Assembly: GCA_019454045.1 (NCBI GenBank)
Contig: SKCR01031870.1
Span: 1-64,000, forward strand
DNA from: Zanthoxylum bungeanum
Taxonomy: Eukaryota > Streptophyta > Magnoliopsida > Sapindales > Rutaceae
Reading direction: 5' to 3'
Length of the DNA: 64,000 bases
The notes under the pieces were generated by a model that saw only the letters and a list, made by a program, of their open reading frames with translations, did no database searches and was not told the origin of the DNA. A program made the translations under genes and the position numbers. Positions 11,459 through 22,395 of the stretch are shown piece by piece; position 1 is the stretch's first letter; every line of letters starts with the position of its first letter.

Positions 11459-12922
11459 CCATTACATTGAGCTTAAAGAGCCCATCAGTTACATACCATT
11501 TTCCCACATACATCCCATTTTTAGTCAAAACTACATTATCAGACTCGAACACCATCCGGAATCCATGCTTGTTCAGAAGCGATCCAGACACAAGATTCTT
11601 CCGTATTTCTGGTACATACAGTACGTTGTTCAAAGTCAACTCTTTCCCAGAGGTCATCTTCAGAATCACCTTTCCTTGACATTCAATCTCAGATGTTGCT
11701 GAATTTCCCATATATATTTTTTCCCCATTACCAGCAGGCTCAAATGAAGAAAACATGCTCTTGTCCGAGCACACATGTCGAGTGGCACCAGTGTCAATCC
11801 ACCACTCTCTTGGGTTAGAACCCACCAGATTCACCTCAGAAACCACAGCAGAAAGGTTAATGTCTAAAACATCTTGAGTCATATTTTCCACCACATTAGC
11901 CTCTTGTTTCTTTTTCTTCTTCGGCAGTCTGCACTCAGAAGACTTGTGACCCATTTTGTCACAGTTGAAGCATCTTCCTTGAAACTTGGATTTCTTGGAA
12001 ACTCCTCCTTTAGGGATCATCTTTGACCCTTTGTTTTTGAGGTTCTTGTTCTTATTGCCATGTTCAACAACATTTTCCTTAGCCTCGTGAGATATTCCTC
12101 TATTGTCAGATACTCGGTTATCTTCCTCAATTCTGAGCTTAAGAACCAAGTCTTCAATGCTCATTTCTTTTCGTTTATGCTTTAGATAACTCTTGAATTC
12201 TTTCCAACCAAGCGGTAGTTTCTCAATCATCGAGGCTACTTGGAAGGTTTCACTTACACTCATTCCCTCAGAATGAATTTCTGCTAGAATAATTTGTAGT
12301 TCTTGTACTTGGCTTAACACAGTTTTGGAATCAACCATCTTAAAATCTAGGAATCGGCCTACGACAAATTTCTTAGTACTGGCATCCTCAGTTTTATATT
12401 TTCGATCTAAAGATTCCCAAAGGCCTTTTGCTGTTTTCATTCCGGCGTATACACTGTACAAGGAATCACTTAGCCCATTCAACACATAATTCCGACATAG
12501 AAATTCAGAATGTTTCCAAGCTTCGATCGCACTGATCACTTGGATATCAATCTCACCCTCCGCGGGTACAGGAGCATCTTCCTTTAGAAACCTCGCAAGG
12601 TTCAACGTGGTCAAGTAGAAAAACATTTTCTGTTGCCACATTTTGAAATTCTGACCACTGAATTTTTCAGGTTTTTCTGCAGCAGGATTGACATGGCTCA
12701 TATGTCCAACAGGTTGTCTAGCCATAGAGGCAGCAACACCTTGGCCAGCCACAGCGGCTGCCAAATTAAGCCCAGAGACTGAAGCATGTTGGCCAACCGA
12801 AGAGGCTGCCACACTGCAGATTGGCCAGCCACAGGGGCTGCCACAATATTTTGGCCAGCCAAAGAGGCTGCCATATTCGGATCTACTGTGTTTGGACTGT
12901 TTTCCATATCCACAGAGTTCAA
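11427..12922 (-). pseudogene. Element B Gag-protease
   Basis: The gag frame starts at 12922 (or the in-frame ATG at 12907) and shifts frame near 12812. It then runs open to 11427. Visible parts are a low-complexity N-terminus rich in AGQ and VAGQ repeats, a UBN2-type Gag domain ([16 protein letters not shown]), a CCHC zinc knuckle ([14 protein letters not shown]) and the aspartic protease site [12 protein letters not shown]. The N-terminal repeats are encoded by an imperfect DNA repeat (ggccagcc...ggctgcc) at 12730-12870. The repeat slippage may have caused the frameshift. A lysine-rich stretch follows the zinc knuckle. Confidence 0.88.
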
Positions 12923-12936
12923 ATTTGTTTTAAGAC

Positions 12937-13919
12937 TATTAGTTACAAATATTACAACTTACTGTGTTCTTACAAATGACAATGAACAACAGTAAAACAG
13001 AACACGAGTAGCACAATAAAGTATAGGTAATAACAAAACAACAATAATGAAGATAACACAACTACGAGAGCGAACACAGCTGAGCAACAATAAACGGATT
13101 CCGAGACTTGTTGATGGCAACAATTTCCTTAAAACAAATTCGTCCCCTACGTTAGGTGCAGTAGGACACGAGATGATTGTTTCCCAGGATACAGCGGAAA
13201 TAAACGAGCAAGGGCACCACTGAACTCGTATCCAACGAACCACTAAAGTGCATGAACTCTTCCCAAAAAAACGAAAACAAAGAAAGACGAAAAAAAATGT
13301 ATCTGTCTTGTGAACAATTTTCCTGTGTTGTTCTTTCTCCAAAAATGAAAATCACAACTCTAATAAAGGAAATTAAAATGCCAATTATTTCTCATAAATG
13401 GAATACCTTTCACTTGTTGTAACCATCAAACTAATTAAATTAGTTGTTATGGAACATCAAGAGGCTTTGAAAAAAAATTAAAGAGATATGCCAAAAATTG
13501 GCTGGGCCAAGCCCGCACAATTTGGTCCGGCATTCGTGTACGCAGGACACGCGGGTGCACACGAGCCAAGCTTGATTCGGATTTGATTTGCACCCCCCCC
13601 CCCTCCGCGCACGTAGAGAGAGCCTCTATGCTTATAACTCTTACCCCTCTACATATGAGCAATCATATATAAGCATAATTTTTCCTCTATAGCTTTCCCA
13701 TATGGGACAAGCTAACTTCTCTTTATTTTCCAACACCATTGGGTGAACTTTGAGCAACAATTTCTCATTCACCCAAGCACCATTTTAAGCATATGAATAT
13801 ACCATTTCGAACTACTCACGGAGGCGTATCCGAATCATTCAATAACAACCACTAACACGAAGTGGATCATGATTATAAATTTGTGCATCAAAATGCTTAT
13901 TCATAAGCATTTTCCAACA
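12937..13919 (-). repeat. 5' LTR of element B
   Basis: 983 bp, near-identical to 7215-8199. The outer end at 13919 meets the AGAAG duplication. The sequence inside it (12936 downward) has no TGGTATCAGAGC, so the primer tRNA is not obvious. Confidence 0.9.
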
Positions 13920-13924
13920 AGAAG
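13920..13924. repeat. Right target-site duplication of element B (AGAAG)
   Basis: Exact match to 7210-7214. Confidence 0.9.
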
Positions 13925-14439
13925 TTTTCTCATATTTGACCCTTGCAGCTTACGAGGCTGAGTTGAATCAGAATTATTATAAACTATTTCTTTATGATTT
14001 CTGATAAAATAACTACTTGGATGCAAAAAAAAATGGTATCCAAGTTGTAGATTTAAAAAATAAAATGCATGCCATGGTTGAGAATGCGTAGATCTTTATT
14101 AGTTTGAACTTTTTTAATCTTGTAGACTGTTCAAATAACAAAAAAGGCAAAGAAAAACAATAAGAACTAACTAATATACTGGCAAATCCCATGTATGACT
14201 AATAATCTTTTGAGGAATTTCAGCATCAGATCTGTCACTGTTAATTATATTATGTAAAGTCATGCCAATTCCCCGAAAAAAATGGTTTCGTGGTCCCACT
14301 TCCAAATTTAACCATTTTTGTTACGTTTTATTCACTACTCAGCTGTCTTCTTTAGCCCGAATACAGATGTTAGTACGTGTGACACAATCAATGAATGTCA
14401 AGTTGAGTAGTGGGGAGAAATAAGAAGGAAGTGTTTAAT
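13925..14439. other. Former upstream DNA of SRLK1, displaced by element B
   Basis: By position this was contiguous with 7209 before element B inserted, so it should hold the old SRLK1 promoter. It is AT-rich. I see no gene and cannot point to a certain TATA box or regulatory motif. Confidence 0.5.
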
Positions 14440-14575
14440 GAATTGAAGCTGGAAATTCTAGGTAAGCTAAAGAAGTGGCATAATAAGTTTATTTCATGGG
14501 GAGGAAATGAAGTTTTGATCAAGGCCATTGCTTAAGCCATTCCTACATATTGTATATAGGTCTTCAAGATTCTAT
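14440..14575 (+). pseudogene. LINE (non-LTR retrotransposon) RT C-terminal scrap
   Basis: One plus frame reads the conserved block after the plant LINE RT palm: LKKWHNKFISWGGNEVLIKA, then IA, a stop, AIPTYC, a stop, VFKIL. The family pattern is W..K.LS..GKEVLIKAV.QAIPTY.M. Two in-frame stops and the short length show a dead fragment. No 5' part or poly(A) tail is seen. Confidence 0.7.
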
Positions 14576-14624
14576 TAAGTCTTTGTGAAGAAATATAAAA
14601 GAGATTAAATATTTTCTCGTGAGG

Positions 14625-14973
14625 TGTTGTGATTCACTGATCATTCTAGAGAGTATTTGAGGAAAAACCGAATTCAATTCTATTACTATCAAGAATAGAA
14701 ACTAAAAGTTTATAAAATGAAACTTAAAACAAAAAACCTCACTTTCTCTCTATATACAACACATTTTCTGGGATGATGAAAACACACTACAAAGGCCAGT
14801 ATTTATAGGCAAGGGGTTGCTCACAATTCCACCAATTACTCCCTGAATTTATGGCACTTTTTTCTCCTGATTTTATATGGCCACCGAAAGTGATGATTGT
14901 CATTATTGTCATTAAGCTTCAAAGTCTTCAAAGTTGATGTTGGGAGCTTCACATGCCATGCAATTGGATCTCA
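14625..14973 (-). repeat. 3' LTR of element C
   Basis: About 349 bp. Minus strand begins TGAGATCCAATTGC and ends AATCACAACA, giving TG...CA termini. The start is fixed by the adjacent polypurine tract and the end by the matching scrap at 54681. Confidence 0.7.
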
Positions 14974-14990
14974 AAATTCTCCCCTTTTAG
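14974..14990 (-). other. Polypurine tract of element C
   Basis: Reads CTAAAAGGGGAGAATTT on the minus strand just before the LTR. Confidence 0.65.
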
Positions 14991-14994
14991 TTGC

Positions 14995-16874
14995 ATCTGA
15001 AATACAATCGTCATATGACAGCTATCCCGACTATGTCTCTGCACAACTCTAGCTCTCAAGTAACCACTTTTGTTAACATGTCGGCTGGATTCTCATCTGT
15101 ATGGATCTTCACTAGTCTCAGCAGTTATTGATCCATCACCTCGCGTATCCAGTGATAGTGAATATCAATATGCTTTGTCCGAGAGTGATACATTGAGTTT
15201 TTGCTCAAGTTTAGAGCACTCTGACTGTCACAATGTATCTTTTAATCTATCTACTTGATCCCTTACTCTTGGAGAAAATGCTTTAACCACAATATTTCCT
15301 TTCCTGCCTCAACTATAGTGATGTACTCAACTTCTGTTGTGGAAAATGAAATGCATCTCTGCAATTTTGACTACCATGATACAGCTCCCCCTGCAAAAGT
15401 GTAGATGAAACCTGATGTAGATTTTCTATCATCCCATATCTGAATTTGTATAGCCTTCCAAGATCGGATCAGCTCCCCCATAACACAGATGAAACTTTGA
15501 TGTACCCTTTAGGTACCTGAGAATCCATTTGACTACCTCTCAGTGTTACTTTCCAGGGTTAGAGAGAAAACGGCTCACTACACCCACTACGTGTGCAATA
15601 TCTGGCCTGGTACATACCATTGCATACATTAGGCTTCCAACAGCTGAAGAATATGGTTTTGCTGACATTTCCTTTATCTCTTTCTTGGATGAGGGGCACG
15701 AACTCTTGCTCAGTTTGAAATGATGGGCTAGTGGAACGTTGACTGGTTTGGCTTTCTGTATATCAAACCTTCTGATTACGCGTTCAATATACATCTCCTA
15801 TGAAAGCCACAACCTTTTCTTCTGTCTGTCACGAACAATCTCCATTCCCAAAATCTGTTGAGCTGGTCCTAAGTCTTTCATGTCCAAAGATTTAGAGAGT
15901 TCCTTCTTCAGCAGGCTGATCTTCGCTGCTTCTTGTCCAACAATCAACATGTCATCCACATATAGTAGAAGAGCAACGAATTTCCATTTGGAAACTTCTG
16001 GATGTATACACACTGATCTGATGCGGTTCTTTTGTATCCTTGACCCACCATGAATGAGTCAAACTTCTTGTACCACTGCCTCGGTGCTTGTTTGAGCCTG
16101 TACAAGCTCTTTTTCAGCTTGCAAATAAGGCTTTCTTTTCCTGAAACCTTGAATCCTTCTGGCTTCTCTATGTAGATTTCTTCATTCAGATCACCATGAA
16201 GAAATGTTGTTTTAACATCCATTTGTTCAAGCTCCAAGTTCAACCTGGCTACCAATCCTAGGATGACTCGAATTGAAGCCATTTTTACCACTAGTGAAAA
16301 TATCTCATCAAAGTCAATTCCCTTTTTTCTGTAGGAATCCTTTGACTACTAACTGAGCTTTGTGTTTCACCACTTTTCCGCTGCCATCTTTCTTGAGCTT
16401 GAACACCCATTTGTTCTTCAGTGCCTTCATTCCATATGGGAGCTTGACTATCTCATAAGTGTTATTTTTCTGCAGAGATTCAATTTCATCATGCATTGCG
16501 TGCAGCCATTTGTCTTTGTCTTTATAAGATACAGCTTCGTTGAAGGTTTCTGGCTCCCCCTCGTTAGTAAGCAGAATGTATTCTGATCCTGAGTATCTGG
16601 ATGATGGAATTCAGCCTCGTTCAGATCTTCGTATTGGAGGTTCACTGGTATCTGGAGGTCTGTCATCATCTGGACCTGTGGATGATCTTGTAGTCTTTGA
16701 TGGAGCAGGTTGCAGCTCCCCCTATTCAACACCACCTTCCTCCTCTGATTCTGCTTCTGGCTTGTCTTGTACCCCATCATCATATGTGGCCACTCGTGTT
16801 AGTGCTGGGGTTTTGTCTGGATTTTTACCAGCTTTGTTGGCACTAGATTTAGAAGATATCTTAGGCTTTTCAAT
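14995..16874 (-). pseudogene. Element C RT-RNase H and integrase-RT linker
   Basis: RT pieces lie at 16496-16314 (NKWVFKLKKDGSGKVVKHKA), 16291-15944 (DVKTTFLHGDLNEEIYIEKPEGF; LKKSLYRLKQAPRQWYKKFD) and 16013-15798 (LLYVDDMLIVGQ; SLDMKDLGPAQQILGMEI). The thumb and RNase H entrance are at 15794-15546 (SSAVGSLMYAMVCTRPDIAH). RNase H proper at about 15545-14995 is readable only in broken frames (DDRKSTSGF-like, then an HCDSQSA-like block). 16497-16874 is the Pro/Ser-rich linker. The motif spelling resembles the Tnt1/Tork type, an impression from wording rather than a phylogeny. Confidence 0.75.
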
Positions 16875-17943
16875 TGAAAATACGGGATTATCCTAAGTTC
16901 TGACCCTATGCAGAATCAATCACAATTAATTGAGACAATTCCTAATTAATGTGTCTATGAGAGTCAACAAGCGAACCACAATAAAAATCAATAATATAAA
17001 TTACGGAAAAGTATATCAATCACACAAAATTCAACACAATAATTTTAGTGATGAAGTGGAAAACTCTTGCGAGTAAAAAACCACTCCGGTTATAGGCTAC
17101 CACCCGAATCCACTATATAGAGAAAAACTTACAGCGATGGTCAAGACCTATGGTGGCAACTCCACCGACTCAAGTACCTCAATACTGCAAGAACTTAAGG
17201 GAACTCTCAAGCCCGCGACCCACTGTTTTCTTCAGACGTCTGAAGTCTCTGAGTAGATTGTATCACCTATGAATCCTAAACTCCGACTACCAAACTTCCA
17301 CCTTAAGAACTCTGAAGGATTGGGAATTTTGGGTTTGGTTGTGTTGATGGTTTATCAAAGTTGGAATCACACCATTAATGAAGAAGACAAGAATATGAAG
17401 AATTCTTCAATGGTGGATTCAAAGAGAGTTTAAAGCTTTTAGAGGATTTGGCTCAAAGGAAATATGTTTCAACTAATGGGAAAAGCGGCTAAGGGTTGTA
17501 TTTATAGGTAGGGTTTATGTTTAGGGTTTTGGAAGCAAAAAAGGCTGAAAATCGCGTTCAGATCGCAGTCGCGTTCGAATGGTTACTCGAACGCACCCTT
17601 TATGTGAAGACTCGTTCGAACGATAATAGAACGTACAATGAACAGATGCTCTCTGGAATGATCCCGTTCGAACCCTCCAAGAACGTGACTCGAACATTTG
17701 CTCTCTAGAATGCTCCCGTTCGAACCCAATAAAGAACGTGCCACTAACGCCACACGTTCGAACCAAATAACGAATGCAGCACCAACGCCAACTGTTCGAA
17801 AACTGCAATGAACGCACAACGAACAAATGTCTAATGCACAACATTCAAAAACCAGTCTAATTACACAAAGATCTTCATGAAAGATTACAACTCAATTGAA
17901 CTTATTTTGTCACGGACACATGTCAATAAAAATGGAACTAACA
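16875..17943 (-). repeat. 3' LTR of element D
   Basis: 1069 bp, matches 32929-34009. Plus strand starts TGAAAATACGGG and ends GGAACTAACA. It contains a GTTCGAAC-rich array at about 17540-17830. Confidence 0.88.
17540..17830. repeat. GTTCGAAC-punctuated array in the D 3' LTR
   Basis: The palindrome GTTCGAAC or a one-base variant occurs about six times, separated by roughly 35-60 bp, with AACGAACG-like half sites between. The same array is at 33620-33890, and a related one lies upstream of the D late ORF. Confidence 0.75.
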
Positions 17944-18649
17944 ATCTCCCTCTTTGGTATTCCGTGACAAAACACTACCTAATGCAAAGACTACGATAAT
18001 AGCAAAAGTAAAAATAGTCAACTGTCAACCATCAAAACAGTGACTGATTACATAAGGACCCGATCTAATACCTAACCAAGTAGTCTTGAAATAAATGTCA
18101 CCACATCAACAAACCTGTTTACCTGAAACATCCACAAACAATAATATACCGTGAAAAATATTGGGATTATCAAGTATAACATAAAACAGGTATAAAACTC
18201 ATGCATGTTCAAATAGATATCATTCTCCCTCTTAATCATAACTCTCGTAATAACAGAGATAACAAAGGATATCCTACGCTTACTACTCCCCCTTAATCCG
18301 AACTCTAAATCACTACGACTCCCTCTTTTGTCACGAAATGACAAAGTATGCATATACCAAGATAAACAACAAGCATATATAAGAACTGACTCTCCCGCAT
18401 AAATACACAGTTATCACAAGGAAAATGCAGTATTCAAAAGTATGCAATTAGGAACAGTCAGTAGTCGATGTCAGACAAAATGGATCATTTTTCATTAAAG
18501 AACATCAATAGCCATCAATACAACACAAACATAAAATAGATAGTCAGCAACCACCAAAAGACAACAAAACGACACAACCGGCTATGATAGAGATGAAAAA
18601 ACAGAGAAACTCTCCATAACTCCGATAAGTCCTCATAAACAAAACACAG
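17944..18649 (-). other. Element D polypurine tract and 3' untranslated region
   Basis: 17944-17961 is C/T-rich on the plus strand, so purine-rich (AAAGAGGGAGA) on the minus strand next to the LTR. The rest up to the late ORF stop has several more purine-rich runs and no coding homology. Confidence 0.6.
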
Positions 18650-19688
18650 CTACGATTTTGACTCCGAATCAGAAGAAGAGCTCTCGTTATCAGAGCCAGC
18701 CTGGGAATCTGTAAGATGCTGGGCAAGATGAGTCTCCAAGCGACGAATAGAAGTACAGATCTCTGATTGACCTCCGGAAAGTAACTGAAGCTCTGCCAGG
18801 TTAGTCGCATGAGAGTCAAAAATGCGTTGGTAAAAATCTGACGAAGGACCAGTGGAAGAAGAAGAGGCAGATGCCGAGGCTGGCGGGGCAGAAGCAGCAG
18901 TAGGATCATGAACACAAGCAACCACTGGAGCAGGAGCACGAGTATGAGCGGGGAGATGAGCAGCTTCCGGAGATACAGTCTGACAGCCTATTGGCTTGAG
19001 CAGAGAGAGAGGAGGATCATGTATAAAATCTGGAACCAAAGCAGAGATAATACGGCGAATGAGGCACCCATATGGAAGGGTGTGAGCATCATAAGAGGCA
19101 GTGCGAATGCAAGTCATCTCACGCAAGATCACACTAAGGATGTCTATGGAGAGTCTCTGCTCAATAGCATAAAGAAAAGCAATCCTGGCAATCGGTTGAG
19201 TGTTCACGTGCGATTTCGGCTAAAGATTGTGGCACACGATCCAGTTGAGCAATCGATAAGAGGACAATAATGTGGAAACGGTGATCGTACCCCCAGCAAA
19301 CAAACGATGGCCAAATGTACTAGGGATAAAGCTCCTCAGGGATAGCAAGAACCCGAGATAAAATAGATGGATCAATATCCAGGTATCTGCCCCGAATGTA
19401 CACTGAGAAGGAGGTGGCGGAAACTACCATCATGTTGGAATAAAACTCCTGGAAAAGCTGGGGAGATGGGCCAATGAAGCCAGATAAAAGAGGGCCCCAA
19501 CCACGGTTAATCAGCAAAGGTACAATCCCGGAGTCACGCAACTCATCCTTCAAGACGTTGCGCTCCAAAAACAGGCTGCGTTGCGAGAAGTGATCATCGA
19601 ATAACTTAGCAGCTATAGAACTACGAAAATGATCACCAGGGAGAGAGTCACGGGGACGTTTCTTCGAGGCAAAAGACTTCTTAGACAT
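18650..19688 (-). pseudogene. Element D late (env-position) ORF, putative plant transposon protein domain
   Basis: Two minus frames, 19688-19320 and 19207-18650, form one interrupted gene of about 345 codons. The N-terminal part begins MSKKSFASKKRPRD, is basic, then has a conserved-looking block with LINRGWGPLL and FSVYIRGRYLDIDPSILSRVLAIP. I recognise this style as the putative plant transposon protein domain of retrotransposon accessory ORFs. The C-terminal part ends in an Ala/Pro/Ser-rich region, a possible coiled coil and an acidic serine tail. There is no convincing signal peptide or TM segment, so calling it an envelope would be positional only. A stop or frameshift lies between 19207 and 19320. 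Confidence 0.6.
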
Positions 19689-21599
19689 CTAAAAAATACA
19701 CAAGAAATGCACAAAATAAGAAGTAACCTAAGCAGACCACAAACCAAGAAAGAAAATAAACTGAGAAATACTAAGAGCGTTCGAACTAAATTTCTTGGAG
19801 CGTTCGAACGCGATGGCGATGGATCGAGAATGAAATCATCATTAACAGATGCAAATCGCCATAAATAAACACAACAAACAATAAAAGACACATCCATATG
19901 ACTTCATACTCTTTCAATCGAAGAAAGAAGGCAAAAATCAAAAAGGGAAAGAAACCCTAAGAAAGAAACGGAAACAAACAAAAAATTGAAGAAAACCTTC
20001 CTTGATGATGGAGTTGAGACCGAAATCAAGTGACTTGGAAACGAAGGAAATGGAGAGGAAATTCGGAAACCACGGTGAAGGTGTGAAAAATGAAATGTGA
20101 GAACACAAAACACACGAAGGGTTTTTAAAAATCGACAAAATGTTCGAACGTGACACGAACATAAGACAAAGCGTTCGAACAAATTAAAAAACGTGACACG
20201 AACGAATAGGTTCCGGAAAATAGTTGTTCGAACGAGAGGAATGACGTAACACCAACGAAATACGTTCGAACGAGTTAACGAATGGTTCACGAATGCAAAA
20301 CATTCGAACTAGTGTAAGAACAAAACACTAACGAAAATAGTTCGAACGTGAAGAAGAACGGTACACGAACGAAACACAGACAGTGCACAACAGGAAAAAA
20401 TGAACCAATGGAGAGAAAGTATGTAGAAATTTGACGCACACAAATGCACACAATGCCCAAAAAAATGGTAAATAAAAGAAACTTATGCCTGAAACAGCAG
20501 TGAAGCAGGTACAATGATACCCAGTCAGTATTCAGTTGTTTATGTCATGAAACAATATGCATCATTTTAAATTTTGCTAAACACAACATTTATGCATATG
20601 ACACAAACACCAAAGCATATCAAGCACTTGCGTGAAAATAAAGTGCACAAAGAGTCAAGGCTTAAGACCTTATTTTATGAGCTGGCATAGCCAAGAAAAT
20701 CCATCTCTAAACAAACGAAGTCCACAAAATAGATGTTCAAACCCAGCACCGCTAGGCCCTGAAAATGAGCAACATTGGTTGCATGCTATATTATTTACCC
20801 CATAAATATCATGAACTCATATTTAACAACTCTTTCGAGTGAAGGCTTTTTGCCCTTATCTTTTGAATTTGGCCATTTTGGCTCTTTTGCACTTGAGTCT
20901 CATTTTTTGATTTAATTTATTTCTTTTTACTTTTACAAAAGGGGATAGCAAGGTCATCTAGTCAAAGGTCGCACGATTGAGCAAACAAGATATGATAGAA
21001 ATTAGATTGCTATTCCAAAAACTCATACATGCGATTAAGCCTTGACAAAGTAAAAACATGTATGTGAAGGTGCAAGCACAAGATATACCAAAGGTTTTTA
21101 TCACACACTGATGCATATAGAGCATCAAGAAAAATAAAAGCATATTATACATGCATAATCATATATCCTACATACCATGATCACATGCACATGCTATTCA
21201 TACTCTAACAAGCCATAAAAAATATTTTGGTCTTTTTCAATTTCTATATATATATTTTTTTGAATTTTTCAGTTTTAAAAACACAAAAAGTAAAGACAAA
21301 ATCAAGCTTGTAAAACATCCAATGGTACATGGAGTTGTATCCCGAGTGCAGATCATACTACCGTCCATTCGGAATCGGCTATGAAATTTATGTCCGGGTT
21401 TCCATCCTATATACCAAGGGATATATAACAAAAAAAAGACACACTCACACCCATATGCTGTGAAAACAAAATAAACGTGCAAAAACACAAAGCACACGCA
21501 CACATACACGCAATAGGAAAATAAAATACATCTTTCAAGCAGAGTTACACCGAAGTGTACTCTCATTATGTCCATCAGAACACGTAGAAGAAGATGGGA
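19689..21599 (-). other. Element D noncoding interior with GTTCGAAC motifs
   Basis: Between gag and the late ORF, where pol should be, no RT, integrase or protease motif is found in any frame. 19780-20345 has eight GTTCGAAC or near-identical sites, like the LTR array. The rest is AT-rich. Confidence 0.65.
19780..20345. repeat. Internal GTTCGAAC array upstream of the D late ORF
   Basis: GTTCGAAC or one-base variants occur near 19782, 19800, 20141, 20171, 20225, 20262, 20302 and 20340. They are interleaved with AACGTGACACGAACG-like words also present in the D LTR. Confidence 0.7.
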
Positions 21600-22390
21600 A
21601 TTCATTTTGCTTCCTCACCCAAACCTTTCTAGGAACCTTATCCACTTGAGAATTCCTAGTCAATAAAGAAAGTTTCTCACTAAGAAATTGTGTCTGTTTA
21701 GTTAGTGCAGAAACTTGAGAAGCTAGATTTTAAGAATCAAATCTAGGCGACACACTCTTAGGCCTTTTCTTTTGCTTGTGTAACATGAAACACTTAGGCC
21801 TAATATGTCCAGCCTTGCCACAAGTGGTGGCACACAGGCACAAACCTCAGATGAGAGCGAGGTTTACCAATAACACCTCTAGATTGAGGTTGGGGCACAT
21901 GACGAGGAAAAACATGAGGAGAAACATGACTACACACAACAGGTTTCTTACCTAAGTCACGTTTAGCTGCTACAGACACAGATTTGGAAGAAGAAGCCTT
22001 ATTACAGTTAGGCTCAAAAATAATACCTAACATACGGTCCACATTTTTATTTCCACTAGAAAATACGGACAATTAGGTTCTAACATCTTCAAGTTCGGTC
22101 TATAATATTTGGACTCTATTAACTAGGTCTCTGTTCCTCTCCTCTAGGTCATCAACCATCAAAAGGCTTTGCTCAAATTTAGTTTGAGCTTTATTCTTTT
22201 CTAGATCTACAGCTTTCAGCCTTTTATTAACCTCTAAATTGGTCTTCTTAATAGCTAAACTTTCATTAAACAGTTCAACATAAGCTACTTGAAGACTTTC
22301 CTCATCTATAGACTTATCATGAGAGACTTTTGAATCAGCATCGTTAACAACTATCTCTCTCTCATCTGTCACACTAGCAGTAAAGACCAT
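21600..22390 (-). pseudogene. Element D Gag C-terminal region
   Basis: The minus frame 22390-22100 follows on from the gag zinc-knuckle part across the E1 insertion. It contains VFTASVTDE, then a Leu/Glu/Lys-rich heptad-like stretch (EESLQVAYVELFNESL, LKAVDLEKNKAQTKFEQSL, VDDLEERN). This is the coiled-coil C-terminal region known from Sirevirus Gag. 22072-21800 continues in another frame, basic and Ser-rich. Only gag-like sequence is present; protease does not follow. Confidence 0.7.
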
Positions 22391-22395
22391 ATAAT
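22391..22395. repeat. Left target-site duplication of E1 (ATAAT)
   Basis: Directly precedes the E1 LTR and is repeated at 31885-31889. Confidence 0.92.

Larger units (their letters stand above)
7215..13919 (-). mobile_element. Full-length Ty1/copia retrotransposon B
   Basis: A complete structure read right to left: 5' LTR 12937-13919, gag-pol, polypurine tract at 8200-8213, 3' LTR 7215-8199. It is flanked by perfect AGAAG duplications. Domain order gag, protease, integrase, RT, RNase H is diagnostic of Ty1/copia. The two LTRs are very similar (985 and 983 bp, with scattered substitutions and small indels), so the insertion is fairly recent. Even so, pol carries several frameshifts and stops, so it is not autonomous now. 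It sits in the 5' region of SRLK1 and separates it from its former upstream DNA. Confidence 0.92.
14625..16874 (-). mobile_element. Truncated Ty1/copia element C
   Basis: Minus-strand element with 3' LTR (14625-14973), polypurine tract and a decayed RNase H-RT region. It stops abruptly at 16874, where the LTR of element D begins. Integrase, protease, gag and the 5' LTR are not found on the far side of D, so C was truncated or rearranged as well as invaded. A 44-bp scrap of a related LTR occurs at 54681-54724. Confidence 0.75.

Noticed and set aside
18650..19688. True viral envelope gene in element D
   Set aside because: Only the position supports it. I see no signal peptide, TM anchor or envelope motif; it looks like a retrotransposon accessory ORF.
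17540..20345. CRISPR-like array made of GTTCGAAC repeats
   Set aside because: The repeat is only 8 bp, spacing is irregular, it lies inside an LTR element of a plant genome and no cas genes exist here.
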